Assembly: GCA_025965515.1 (NCBI GenBank)
Contig: JAOPWU010000029.1
Location: 1-33,588 of the forward strand
Length of the DNA stretch: 33,588 bases
Direction: 5' to 3'
Source of the DNA: Mycobacterium sp.
GTDB taxonomy: Bacteria; Actinomycetota; Actinomycetes; RYN-182
Numbering within the stretch: position 1 is the first letter of the stretch; each line of letters starts with the position of its first letter. This document shows positions 16,719-25,184 of the stretch, in pieces. The translations under genes were made by a program, and so were the position numbers. Below the pieces are notes generated by a model. That model was not told the DNA's origin. It searched no databases and saw nothing but the letters and a program-made list of their open reading frames with translations.

Positions 16719-18556
16719 CCGCGACCTACCTGCGTGACCGCTTCGCGTTCGCCTTCTCGCCCCGGGGGCGCTGGGCGGCCTGCCTGCGGCTGGCCGGTGA
16801 CCGGCGCACGCTGGAGCACTGGGCCCTGGGGACCGAGCCGCCCGTGCCCCGCACGGTCCACGTGGTCGACGCCACGGTCGACACCTCCGCGGCGCCCCTC
16901 GACGACGGCCGGATCGTCGTGGTGCAGCGGGAGCAGGCGGTCCCGCCGCGCTACCGGGTCCACCTGGTCTCCCCGACGGGGGACGGGCACGCCCGGCAGG
17001 AGATCGGCATGGTCCCGTCCTCCCTGGCGTGCCACGTGCTGGCTGCTCCGGGGGCGTCCCGGCTTGCCGTCGTGGTGGGCGTCGATGCGGAGCGTTCGAC
17101 GGTGTGGGAGGTGGCGGGCGAGCCGCCGCGGCTCACCGCGGTCGCGGAGCTGCCGGGCGCGGTGGACGGCGGCGCCTGGGCTGCCGCGGACGTGCTGGCG
17201 CTCAACCGGACCGACGACGCCGTGGGGACCCACGGGGTCGTCGTGGAGCTCCGGGACGGATCGTGGCGGCAGGTCTGGAACGTCTCCGAGGGCAGCGCCG
17301 ACGAGATCCTGCTCGCCAGCCCCGCGTCCGGGCTGCTCGTCGTGAGCACCGACGCCGGGGGCGTGCAGCGCCTGGGCTGGGGCCGGCTCGGTGAGCGCTC
17401 GGTCCGGTTCCCCGAGGCCCTCCGGCCCGCGGCGACGCCCTGTCGGGTCCTGGCCCTCGACGACCGGGGGGAGCGGTTGCTGGTCGATGCGCCCGCCGGT
17501 GCCTCGTCCCGGCTGTGCGTCGTCGACCTGGCCCGGGACGTGGCGGAACCGGTCCCCGGCCCGCCGTGCACGGTGTCGCCCCCGGCGTCGTGGGTCGGCG
17601 ACACCGTCCGCTTCGGGTACTCCGCGCCGGACTGCCCGCCGGCGCTCGGGACGGTGCGGCTCGGCCCCGACCCGCGGTGGTCGTCCGCCGGGGAGGGGGA
17701 CCGCCGGTGGGCCGGCGCCGGGCTCGTGGAGCTGGCCGGGGCGGCCGGCCCCGTCGAGGCGATCGTCTACGGGGGACCCGACTGGCGGCTCCGCGAGCAT
17801 CTGGTCCTGGCCTTGCACGGCGGTCCGCTGGCGGCCTGGCAGTGCGCGTACGACCCCCTGTTCGCGGAGCTGGTCGACGCCGGTGCCGCCGTCGTCGCCC
17901 CGAACTACCGGGGCAGCACCGGCTACGGCGAGGACCACCTGCGGGCGGTGCTCGGCCACTGGGGCGGCCCGGACCTCGCCGACGTGCTGCGCATCGGCCG
18001 GGATCTCCTCGCGGCGCGGGGCCCCGGTCGCCCCCGGCCCGTGCTGGTGGCCGCCAGCTACGGCGCGTACCTGGGACTGCTCGCGGCCTGCGAGGAGCCC
18101 GGCCTCTGGTCCGGCTGCGCGGCGCTGGCGCCGTTCCTGTCACCGGCCGCCCTGCACGCGAGCGGCTCTGCCGCCGTCCGCGACCGGGTCGAACGGCTCG
18201 GCGGGCTCGAGGGCCCGGCCCCGGACGTGCTGCGTGCCTGCGACGCCCTGACCGTTCCCCTGCTGCTCGTCCACGGCGCCGACGACACGACGATTCCCGC
18301 CGACGGGTCGCGGGCGCTGCACCAGCGGCTGCTCGCCCTGGGACGGCGTGACGGCGTCGACGTCGACTTTCTGCAGCCCGCGGCCGACCACACGGCGGTC
18401 GGCCTCTGGCAGGAGGAGGGGCTGCGGCGGCGGCTGCGCGACTTCTGCCTGCAGCCCCGACCCGCGCCACCGACCGCGGTGGCCGCCACGGCGGGCCGTC
18501 CCCCCAGACCACCTGCGCACCCGCTGCCCGCTGTAGAGGGCGGTGCCCGCAGGTAG
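16715..18556 (+). CDS. S9 prolyl-oligopeptidase-like peptidase, candidate leader peptidase
   Basis: 613 residues from ATG 16715, inside the synthetase stop (ATGA); the track start at 16682 is upstream of this. Residues 1 to about 370 form a divergent beta-propeller-like region. The alpha/beta-hydrolase domain follows, with the oxyanion strand LHGGPLAAWQ, PNYRGSTGYGEDH, nucleophile S448 in ASYGAY, Asp524 in HGADDTTIP and His559 in ADHTAV, a complete catalytic triad. The nucleophile elbow is AASYGAY rather than the usual GGSYGG. No signal peptide is seen, so it is cytoplasmic. S9-family proteases such as FlaP and AplP are known to remove class III lanthipeptide leaders, and FlaP cleaves after Pro. 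The precursor 54 bases downstream contains PETDP and PPPGGGG, which would suit such cleavage; the actual site is inference. Confidence 0.9.
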   Translation: MTATYLRDRFAFAFSPRGRWAACLRLAGDRRTLEHWALGTEPPVPRTVHVVDATVDTSAAPLDDGRIVVVQREQAVPPRYRVHLVSPTGDGHARQEIGMVPSSLACHVLAAPGASRLAVVVGVDAERSTVWEVAGEPPRLTAVAELPGAVDGGAWAAADVLALNRTDDAVGTHGVVVELRDGSWRQVWNVSEGSADEILLASPASGLLVVSTDAGGVQRLGWGRLGERSVRFPEALRPAATPCRVLALDDRGERLLVDAPAGASSRLCVVDLARDVAEPVPGPPCTVSPPASWVGDTVRFGYSAPDCPPALGTVRLGPDPRWSSAGEGDRRWAGAGLVELAGAAGPVEAIVYGGPDWRLREHLVLALHGGPLAAWQCAYDPLFAELVDAGAAVVAPNYRGSTGYGEDHLRAVLGHWGGPDLADVLRIGRDLLAARGPGRPRPVLVAASYGAYLGLLAACEEPGLWSGCAALAPFLSPAALHASGSAAVRDRVERLGGLEGPAPDVLRACDALTVPLLLVHGADDTTIPADGSRALHQRLLALGRRDGVDVDFLQPAADHTAVGLWQEEGLRRRLRDFCLQPRPAPPTAVAATAGRPPRPPAHPLPAVEGGARR

Positions 18557-18557
18557 G

Positions 18558-18576
18558 CCCGGCCACCCCGGCCGGG
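18558..18576 (+). promoter_or_regulatory. GC hairpin just upstream of the precursor gene
   Basis: CCCGGCC (18558-18564), loop ACCCC, GGCCGGG (18570-18576) gives a perfect seven-pair stem one base after the peptidase stop. With the hairpin after the precursor gene it brackets the lanA message. It could terminate or process the upstream transcript, or protect the 5' end of the precursor mRNA. Confidence 0.5.
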
Positions 18577-18610
18577 TGCACCCAAAGGAAGCACGACGAG
18601 AGGAGACACG

Positions 18611-18817
18611 ATGGAGCTCGAGAGCATGGACCTGGTGGCCTCGCTGCAGGCGCTGCCCGAGACGGACCCGATCGAGGGCATCCAGTTCTGGAGCGGCGGC
18701 GGCAACAAGAAGCCCCCTCCGGGTGGCGGCGGCAACCGCACCTGTCAGTCCGCCTGCGTGGCGGCGCTGACGATCCAGGTGAACACCGTCTGCGTGCTCG
18801 TGGCCACCTGCGTCTGA
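18611..18817 (+). CDS. lanA: Lanthipeptide precursor peptide
   Basis: 68 residues, with GAGAGGAGA before the ATG. The acidic leader MELESMDLVASLQALPETDP carries an LxxLQ-like helix resembling the DLQ leader motif of SapB/AmfS precursors. A linker (IEGIQFWSGGGNKKPPPGGGGNR) separates it from a hydrophobic C-terminal core of about 25 residues starting TCQSACVAALT. The core has Ser/Thr at 44, 47, 54, 59 and 66 and Cys at 45, 49, 61 and 67. That allows up to four thioether or labionin crosslinks, although the SxxSxxxC pattern of standard class III cores is not exact. It lies between the peptidase and exporter genes, as expected for the substrate of the synthetase. The call rests on context and composition. 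Confidence 0.88.
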   Translation: MELESMDLVASLQALPETDPIEGIQFWSGGGNKKPPPGGGGNRTCQSACVAALTIQVNTVCVLVATCV

Positions 18818-18828
18818 GGCCCGCACGG

Positions 18829-18867
18829 CTCGCGACGCCGGCCGCTGGTACCGGCCGGCGTCGCGAG
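18829..18867 (+). terminator. 16-bp perfect stem-loop after the precursor gene (attenuator)
   Basis: CTCGCGACGCCGGCCG (18829-18844), loop CTGGTAC, then its exact complement (18852-18867). It starts 12 bases after the precursor stop and has no U tract. This position, between a precursor and its transporters, is typical of a partial terminator or RNA-stabilising hairpin that keeps precursor mRNA in excess. Confidence 0.8.
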
Positions 18868-18945
18868 GCCTCTCGGCGGGGGCGGCCTGCGGGCCGCCTC
18901 CGCCGTCGGGATGTGGTTCGGAGTCTAGGGGGAGGGAGCCGCCCC

Positions 18946-20796
18946 GTGAGAGGTGCGGAGGGCCGCGGCCCGGCGCGGCCCCGCCCCGCGCGGCGTCGGC
19001 TGCTGTCGGGGTTCGCGGGTCCCGGGGGCGGCGAGCACCAGATCCGTGCGGTCGGCACGCGGCTCCTCCTGCGCAGCCTGGTCCAGGTGCGCCTGCCGGT
19101 CGCCGTCCTGGTGGTCGCAGCACTGCTGGGCACCGTCACGACCGTGCTGTTCCCCGCCGCGCTGGGCAGGGCGATCGACGCCGTCGTCACGGGACACGGC
19201 CTGCCGGGCGCGCTCGTGTCGGTGGGGGCGCTGCTCCTGACGGGCGTCGTTCTCGAGGCGGTCGACGATCTGGTCGGCACGTCGGTCGGCGCGTCGCTCA
19301 CGGCGTACCTGCGGCACCGGCTGCTTCGCCGGGCGCTCGGATGGGGCGGCGCGGAGCGGTTCCCGCCCGGTGACGTGCTGTCGCGGCTGGCCGTCAACGC
19401 CGACAGCGCGGCGGTGTTCCTGCCGGCCGTCATCGGTGGCGTCACGACGGTCCTCGTCGCGCTGGGGGGCGTGGCCGGCCTCGCCCTGATCGACTGGCGG
19501 CTCGCCGTGGCGTTCCTGCTCGGGACGCCCGTGGCCGTCGTCGTCGTCCGGGTTTTCCTCGTCCAGGCGGCCGGGCCATCGGTGCGGTACCAGGAGCTGC
19601 AGGCCACGCTGGTCGGCCGCCTGCTCGGGGCGTTCGAGGGTGTCCGCACGATCCGGGCGAGCGGCACGGCGGAGCGCGAGATCGAGCGCATCCTGCAGCC
19701 GCTGCCCGAGCTCCACCGCCTCGGGCGCCGGGTCTGGACGCTGCAGGGCCGGGCGAGCTGGCGGCTGACGCTGCTCACCCCCGCGGTGGAGGTGCTGGTG
19801 CTCGCGGTCGCGGGGTTCTCGCTGGTCCGCGGCCGCATCACGCCCGGGGAGCTGGTGGCCGCCGGGGAGTACGTCGGGATGGCCCTGGGGGCGATCGGGT
19901 TGGCGGACCAGCTGGTGTCGCTGCTCGGCTGCCAGGTCGGGGCCGGCCGGGTGGGTGAGGTCCTGGCGACGGAGGACTCGATCGCCCAGCCACCCGCGCC
20001 GCGGCCGCTGCCGGACGGCCCGGGCTGCGTCGAGCTGCGCGGCGTCACCGTCCGGGCGGGCGGCAAGGTCGTTCTCGACGCCCTGGACCTGACCGTCCCG
20101 GCCGGGGCGCAGGTGGCCCTGGTCGGTCGGTCGGGCGCGGGCAGGAGCACGCTCGTCTCCCTGGTGGGCCGGTTGCGGGATCCGGACGCGGGCGAGGTCC
20201 TGCTCGACGGGGTGCCCGTGCGGGAGGTGGCGCTGCCGGAGCTGCGGCGTGCCGTGAGCTACGCCTTCGAGCGGCCGGCCCTGCTCGGCGCCACGGTCCA
20301 CGACACCATCGCCTACGCGCGCCCGGCCGCCTCGCGCCGCGACGTCGTCCGAGCAGCCGTGGCGGCCCGGGCCGACAGCTTCGTGCGCAAGCTGCCCGAC
20401 GGCTACGACACCCCCCTGGCGCGGGCCCCGATGTCCGGGGGGGAGTTGCAGCGGCTGGGGCTGGCGAGGGCGGTCCTCGTGGCCGCCCGGGTGATGGTCC
20501 TGGACGACGCGACCAGCAGTCTCGACACGGCGACCGAGGCGCAGGTGACCCGGGCGCTCGCCACCGTCCTCGCCGACCGCACCTGTCTGGTGGTCGCCCA
20601 CCGGGCCGCGACGGCGGCGCGCGCGGACCTCGTCGCCTGGCTGGACGGCGGCCGCATCCGCGCGCTCGCCCCGCACCGCGCCCTGTGGGCCGACCCCGCG
20701 TACCGGGCGCTGTTCGCCGCCGGAGGCGACGGGTTCGCCGACCCGGACGCGACGGACGGCCGCCGGCCGCCCGTGGGCGCGGGGGCCGGGCCGTGA
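18946..20796 (+). CDS. ABC transporter half-protein 1 (membrane domain + NBD with degenerate ATP site)
   Basis: 616 residues from GTG 18946, chosen because GGGGGAGGGAG precedes it. The track GTG at 18913 would place that site inside the gene. Membrane segments span roughly residues 45-320, including LPVAVLVVAALLGTVTTVLF. The nucleotide-binding domain has Walker A GRSGAGRST with Arg400 in place of the Lys, signature MSGGE (496-500), Walker B VMVLDDATSSLD with Asp521 where the catalytic Glu should be, and H-loop VVAHR. Both substitutions weaken its own ATP site while its signature motif is intact. It should pair with the next gene product as a heterodimeric exporter, analogous to RamA/RamB, moving the modified peptide across the membrane. 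The stop overlaps a GTG in the next gene. Confidence 0.92.
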   Translation: MRGAEGRGPARPRPARRRLLSGFAGPGGGEHQIRAVGTRLLLRSLVQVRLPVAVLVVAALLGTVTTVLFPAALGRAIDAVVTGHGLPGALVSVGALLLTGVVLEAVDDLVGTSVGASLTAYLRHRLLRRALGWGGAERFPPGDVLSRLAVNADSAAVFLPAVIGGVTTVLVALGGVAGLALIDWRLAVAFLLGTPVAVVVVRVFLVQAAGPSVRYQELQATLVGRLLGAFEGVRTIRASGTAEREIERILQPLPELHRLGRRVWTLQGRASWRLTLLTPAVEVLVLAVAGFSLVRGRITPGELVAAGEYVGMALGAIGLADQLVSLLGCQVGAGRVGEVLATEDSIAQPPAPRPLPDGPGCVELRGVTVRAGGKVVLDALDLTVPAGAQVALVGRSGAGRSTLVSLVGRLRDPDAGEVLLDGVPVREVALPELRRAVSYAFERPALLGATVHDTIAYARPAASRRDVVRAAVAARADSFVRKLPDGYDTPLARAPMSGGELQRLGLARAVLVAARVMVLDDATSSLDTATEAQVTRALATVLADRTCLVVAHRAATAARADLVAWLDGGRIRALAPHRALWADPAYRALFAAGGDGFADPDATDGRRPPVGAGAGP

Positions 20797-20813
20797 CCCA
20801 GGAAAGGGCGACC

Positions 20814-22598
20814 ATGGCGGAGGGAGCCCGGTTCCTGCGGGGCGCCCTCGGGAGCCGCCGCCGGGCCCTGGCCCGGCTCGCCGGCTACTCCCTGCTGGAG
20901 GGCCTGCCCTCCTTCGTCTCCGGCCTGTTCATCGCCACCGCGATCGATCGCGGTTTCCTCGCCGGCCGGTTCTGGGTCGGTGCCGCCTGGCTCGCGGCGC
21001 TGGCGGCGGCCTGGGTGGTCGGCGCGTTCGGGACTCGGCAGGCGTACCCGTGGCTGGCGGAGATCGTCGAGCCGCTGCGGGACACGCTCCTGTCCCGCCT
21101 GGTGGCCGCCTCGCTCGGGTCGGCGCTGCGGGACGAGGACGCCGCGCGCGGAGCGACCGTCGCCCGCGCGACCGTCCAGGTGGAGACCGTGCGGGCGCTG
21201 TTCTCCAGCCTGCTGCGCATCCTGCGCCAGCTGCTCACCTCCTGCATCGCCGCGGTCGGCGGCCTGGCGACCCTGTCGCCGCTCCTGGCGCTGTGCGCCT
21301 TGCTGTTCCTCGGCGTCGCAGTGCTGCTCTTCGTCGCGCTCCTGCCCGTGCTCGTCGCCCGGTACCGGGCGGTGGTGCTGGCCGAGGAGCAGGTCGGGGA
21401 GCGCGCGGCGCCGGTGGTGACGGGCGTCCGGGACGTGGTCGCGGCCGGTGCGCAGGAGCACGCCGCCCGGGACGTGGGGGAGGCGATCGACGCCGCGGCC
21501 CGGGCCACCCGGGCCTTCGCCCGGGCCCGGGCGTGGCGCCTGCCGGTCGTCGCGCTCGGCGCGGACTTCCCGCTGCTCGCGCTGCTGGCGGCGGCGCCGT
21601 GGCTGCGGACGCACGACCGGCTGACGGTGGGGGACATCGCCGGCGGGGTCGTCTACCTGTCGGCGGGGCTCGAGCCGGCCGTCCGGTTGCTGGTGAACGC
21701 GGCCGGCACCGTCCTCGTGACGCTGGGGGTCGTCCTGGGCAGGCTGGCGGAGGCGTGCCGGGAGCCCGACGCGCCGCCGGGGGCCGTCGGCGCCCTGCGG
21801 CCGTGCGGGTACGCCGTCCGCCTCGACGGCGTGACCTTCCGCTACGCCGAGCACGCCGCGCCGGTGCTCCGGGAGCTGGAGCTCGAGATCCCGGCGGGCG
21901 AGCACCTGGCCGTCGTCGGGCCGAGCGGCGCCGGCAAGTCCACGCTGGCGGACCTGCTGGCCGGCCTCCTCCGGCCGCAGGAGGGGTCGGTCCTGCTCGG
22001 CGGCGTGCCGCTCGAGGACCTCGACGAGCGCGAGCTGCGGCGCACCGTCGCGCTCCTGCCGCAGGAGGGCTACATCTTCGCCGGGTCGGTGCGGGAGAAC
22101 CTCGCCTACCTGCGTCCGGACGCGGACGACGAAGCCGTCACCCGGGCGGCCGCCGCCGTCGGACTGGACGCGACCGTCGCGGTGCTGGGGGGACTCGGCG
22201 CGGAGCTCGACCCGCGCAGCCCCATCCTCACGCCCGGCACCCGCCAGCGGATCGCACTGGCCCGCGCGCAGCTGTCGCCCGCCGCCGTCGTGGTCCTCGA
22301 CGAGGCGACGTCCCACCTCGATCCCGCGGCGGAGGCCGCCGCGGAGCGGCTCCTCGCCGACCGGCCGGGCACGCTCGTGGTCATCGCCCACCGGATCAGC
22401 TCCGCGCTGCGTGCGGACCGCATCCTGGTGCTGGACGGCGCTGCGGCGGTCGTCGGCCGCCACGAGGAGCTGCTCCGGACCAGCCCGCTCTACGCCGAGC
22501 TCGTCGGCTACTGGACCGATGCGCCGGACGCACCGGGCGTTGCCGGCCCGACCGCCCCCTGTCCCGTGGGCGCCCCGGACGGGCTCTTTCGCCTGTAG
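20814..22598 (+). CDS. ABC transporter half-protein 2 (membrane domain + catalytic NBD)
   Basis: 594 residues from ATG 20814, which has AGGAAAGGG upstream. A GTG at 20793 overlapping the previous stop is an alternative. Membrane segments occupy about residues 25-300 (LLALCALLFLGVAVLLFVALLPVLV among them). The NBD has intact Walker A GPSGAGKST (K375), Q-loop LLPQEG, Walker B VVVLDEATSHLD (E497) and H-loop VIAHR. Its signature is LTPGTRQ (472-478) instead of LSGGQ. This is the mirror image of the first half-transporter. A heterodimer would then have one consensus ATP site (this Walker A/B with the partner's SGGE) and one degenerate site. It probably exports the lanthipeptide. Confidence 0.93.
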   Translation: MAEGARFLRGALGSRRRALARLAGYSLLEGLPSFVSGLFIATAIDRGFLAGRFWVGAAWLAALAAAWVVGAFGTRQAYPWLAEIVEPLRDTLLSRLVAASLGSALRDEDAARGATVARATVQVETVRALFSSLLRILRQLLTSCIAAVGGLATLSPLLALCALLFLGVAVLLFVALLPVLVARYRAVVLAEEQVGERAAPVVTGVRDVVAAGAQEHAARDVGEAIDAAARATRAFARARAWRLPVVALGADFPLLALLAAAPWLRTHDRLTVGDIAGGVVYLSAGLEPAVRLLVNAAGTVLVTLGVVLGRLAEACREPDAPPGAVGALRPCGYAVRLDGVTFRYAEHAAPVLRELELEIPAGEHLAVVGPSGAGKSTLADLLAGLLRPQEGSVLLGGVPLEDLDERELRRTVALLPQEGYIFAGSVRENLAYLRPDADDEAVTRAAAAVGLDATVAVLGGLGAELDPRSPILTPGTRQRIALARAQLSPAAVVVLDEATSHLDPAAEAAAERLLADRPGTLVVIAHRISSALRADRILVLDGAAAVVGRHEELLRTSPLYAELVGYWTDAPDAPGVAGPTAPCPVGAPDGLFRL

Positions 22599-22699
22599 AG
22601 TTGGGTGGTGAGAGCCACCATTCCGGCCCTGGAGTCGGACGCTCGGCCGCCCCGGTTCGGCGGGCTCGTGGCAGGCGCTGTGGGCGCTGTGGGCCGGGG

Positions 22700-23125
22700 A
22701 TGACCGCCGGACCCGGCTCCGCCGCAGACCGGAGCGCCCGGTGGGACGAAGCCGCGCCGCACGTCGTGGCGTTCGGCGCCGACGGCCTGCCGGCCGTGCG
22801 GGGGACCTGCGCAGCGCTCGCGCTGGCGGCCGGGTTGTCCCGCCAGCGGGCGGACGAGCTGACGCTGGCCGTGCACGAGGTCGCCGCGAACAGCATCCGG
22901 CACGGCGGCGGCAGGGGAACCTTTTCGCTGTGGACCGAGGCGGACCGCGTCGTCTCCCAGGTGCAGGACGCCGGGCACTTCCGCGACCTCCGCGCCGGGG
23001 AGACGGAGCCGGACCTCGACCGCGAGGACGGCCGTGGCCTCTGGCTGGCCCGGCAGCTCTGCGACCTCGTGCAGATCCGGTCCAACGCCGGCGGTACCAC
23101 GATCCGGCTGCACGTCTACCGCTGA
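22700..23125 (+). CDS. RsbW/anti-sigma-type HATPase
   Basis: 141 residues from ATG 22700, preceded by GGGCCGGGG. The HATPase_c_2 motifs are present: N-box HEVAANSIRHGG near 57-68, D-x-G in DAGHF, and the Gly-rich lid EDGRGLWLARQL, with GGTTIRLHVYR at the end. Members bind anti-sigma-factor antagonists or sigma factors and phosphorylate the former on Ser/Thr. No partner (SpoIIE phosphatase, STAS antagonist or sigma factor) lies nearby, so the target is probably encoded elsewhere. It follows the exporter by 101 bases, with no clear terminator between, so it may be co-transcribed with the lanthipeptide genes or belong to the c-di-GMP locus downstream. Confidence 0.88.
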   Translation: MTAGPGSAADRSARWDEAAPHVVAFGADGLPAVRGTCAALALAAGLSRQRADELTLAVHEVAANSIRHGGGRGTFSLWTEADRVVSQVQDAGHFRDLRAGETEPDLDREDGRGLWLARQLCDLVQIRSNAGGTTIRLHVYR

Positions 23126-23204
23126 GCCGGGCCCCCGAGGCGGCCCTGCATGATCGCTCACTCGGGGACTACATCCGCGGGACACCGTTGCCGATCCCTC
23201 GCCC

Positions 23205-25079
23205 ATGGCGGACCGCGGACGACGAGGGGGTCCGGGGGCCGCGGGACGCGACGCGGTCGTGGCCCGCGTACGTCGTCGCCGGGGGATCGCCCGTCCGGTC
23301 GTGGCCCGGCCCCGGGTCGTGGCCGTGACGACGGCGGTGCTCTTCACCGTCGCGGGCCTCCTCGCGCTCGCCGCGACGCTCCTGTCACCCGGCGACTTCG
23401 CCAACCTGCCCGCGGTCCGCGCGCTGGCCGTGACCGCGGTGGCCACGGGCGTCGTCACGGCCTGTTTCCGCAACCGGTTCCCCGTCCGAGCGGCCCATGG
23501 CCTGGTGACTGCCGGCACGGCGCTGATCACCGTGGCGGTGCACATGACCGCCCACTCGCCCACGTCGGTCGCCCTCGCGTCCCTGTACGTCCTCATCGCG
23601 GTCGACAGCGCCTTCTTCTTCTCGTGGCCTGCCGCGGTGGGGCACCTGACCGTCGCGACGGTCGGCGGCGGGGTGGTGCTGTGGTCGGACCACGACGTCG
23701 GCGCCGGGCCCAGCCTCGTGGTGGCCGGCACCGCGGTGCTCGTGGCGGGCGTGGTGGCCTGGTTGGTCCGGGCCGCTGGGGCCGCCGATACGGACGCCCT
23801 CACCGGGCTGCCGAACCGCCGGGGACTCGACCGGCTGCTCGACGACGCCATCACGGTGGCCGAGCGCTCCGGGGCCCCCCTGACCCTGGCGGTCATCGAC
23901 CTCGACCACTTCAAGGCGGTCAACGACAGCGCCGGTCACCAGGGCGGCGACCTGCTGCTCATCCGCACCGCGCACGCGTGGGCCGCGCTGCTCGGACCGG
24001 GCCAGTCACTGGCCCGGCTCGGCGGCGACGAGTTCGTCGTGCTGCTTCCCGGCACCGGCCTCGAGACCGCGCTCGGGGTGGTGCAGCGCCTGCGCGGCGT
24101 GGTGCCGGACGGGCGCACCTGCTCGGTCGGCGTCGCCGAGCGGCACCCCGACGACGCGTCCTCCCTGCTGTCCAGCGCGGACGCGGCGCTGTACGAGGCC
24201 AAGCGGGCTGGCCGCGACTGCGTCCGGCACCACGGGCACACGGCCGCGGTCCGGACCGAGGTCCGCGGTGCGCTGGCACGGGGCGAGATCGTCGTGCACT
24301 ACCAGCGGGTGGTCGACCTGGCCACGGGCCGCACGGCCGGGACGGAGGCCCTCGTCCGTTGGCAGCACCCGGAACGCGGGCTCGTTCCGCCCGGTGACTT
24401 CCTGCCGCTGCTCGAGGGCTCGACCCTGCTGGCCGACGTCGGCCGGTTCGTACTGACCGAGGCCTGCGCGCAGACCGCGGCCTGGCGGCGCGACGGCAGC
24501 GAGGTGACGGTGGCCGTGAACGTGGCAGGGGAGCAGCTGCTCGACCCGGGCTACGCCGAGCAGCTCGCCGAGATCCTCGCCGCGACGGGGCTGCCGGCGG
24601 CCGCGCTGGTGCTGGAGGTGACCGAGTCGTCCCTCGACGCGGACACCGCTCTGGCGCAGCGGACCCTCGAGGCCGTGCGGGCGCTCGGGGTGGGCATCGC
24701 CGTGGACGACTTCGGCACCGGGTACTCGAGTCTGGCCCGGCTGGGGCGGCTCCCCGTGGACCTCCTGAAGATCGACCGCTCCTTCGTCGTGGCCGTCCCG
24801 GAGGGGGCCACCGAGGCGCCCATGATCCAGGCGATCACCGCGATGGCGGCCGCGCTGGGGCTCGAGGTGGTCGCCGAGGGCGTGGAGGACGAGGGCCGTG
24901 CCCGCCTGCTCCGGAGGCTGGGGTGCGGCTACGCCCAGGGGTACCTCTTCGGCCGGGCCGTCCCGTCGGCGGAGCTCGACCTGCTGGGGGTCGCGGCGGT
25001 CGAGGACCACGGCGGCGCTCCGCGGCTGCCGGCGCAGCGCCGGCTGGCGGTCGGACCGGACCTGCGCCTGCCCCGCTGA
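23205..25079 (+). CDS. Membrane-bound GGDEF-EAL protein (c-di-GMP synthesis/hydrolysis)
   Basis: 624 residues. The ATG at 23205 has no strong ribosome-binding site, so the start is uncertain. An Arg-rich N-terminus is followed by about five or six membrane segments (residues 40-195). The GGDEF domain has DALTGLPNRRG, DLDHFKAVND and an intact GGDEF (273-277). The inhibitory RxxD site five residues before it is absent. The EAL domain has EALVRW (381-386), NVAGEQL, DDFGTGYSS, KIDRSF, VAEGVED and GYLFG, all key metal and catalytic residues. Both activities are therefore plausible, and the net direction cannot be predicted. The stop codon touches the left end of the inverted-repeat element. Confidence 0.93.
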   Translation: MADRGRRGGPGAAGRDAVVARVRRRRGIARPVVARPRVVAVTTAVLFTVAGLLALAATLLSPGDFANLPAVRALAVTAVATGVVTACFRNRFPVRAAHGLVTAGTALITVAVHMTAHSPTSVALASLYVLIAVDSAFFFSWPAAVGHLTVATVGGGVVLWSDHDVGAGPSLVVAGTAVLVAGVVAWLVRAAGAADTDALTGLPNRRGLDRLLDDAITVAERSGAPLTLAVIDLDHFKAVNDSAGHQGGDLLLIRTAHAWAALLGPGQSLARLGGDEFVVLLPGTGLETALGVVQRLRGVVPDGRTCSVGVAERHPDDASSLLSSADAALYEAKRAGRDCVRHHGHTAAVRTEVRGALARGEIVVHYQRVVDLATGRTAGTEALVRWQHPERGLVPPGDFLPLLEGSTLLADVGRFVLTEACAQTAAWRRDGSEVTVAVNVAGEQLLDPGYAEQLAEILAATGLPAAALVLEVTESSLDADTALAQRTLEAVRALGVGIAVDDFGTGYSSLARLGRLPVDLLKIDRSFVVAVPEGATEAPMIQAITAMAAALGLEVVAEGVEDEGRARLLRRLGCGYAQGYLFGRAVPSAELDLLGVAAVEDHGGAPRLPAQRRLAVGPDLRLPR

Positions 25080-25125
25080 GGGCGCCCTGGGTACGGCTAA
25101 TGAGGGTGATCGCATCGGGCTAACT
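25079..25125 (+). repeat. Left terminal inverted repeat
   Basis: Starts AGGGCGCCCTGGGTACGGCT and ends ATCGGGCTAACT. It aligns with the complement of 26166-26211, with two substitutions in the first part and a small indel block near position 32. The outermost ten bases form a perfect palindrome. Confidence 0.85.
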
Positions 25126-25184
25126 GTTCGTCGCGGACTCGCTCAGAAGGCGGCTTCAGGGACGGTCTGAAAGGACACGTGCCT

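Noticed and set aside
22608-22703. 31-codon GTG ORF overlapping the RsbW-like gene start (ATGA)
   Set aside because: No motif and weak initiation context. It could be a leader peptide, but sequence alone does not support it.
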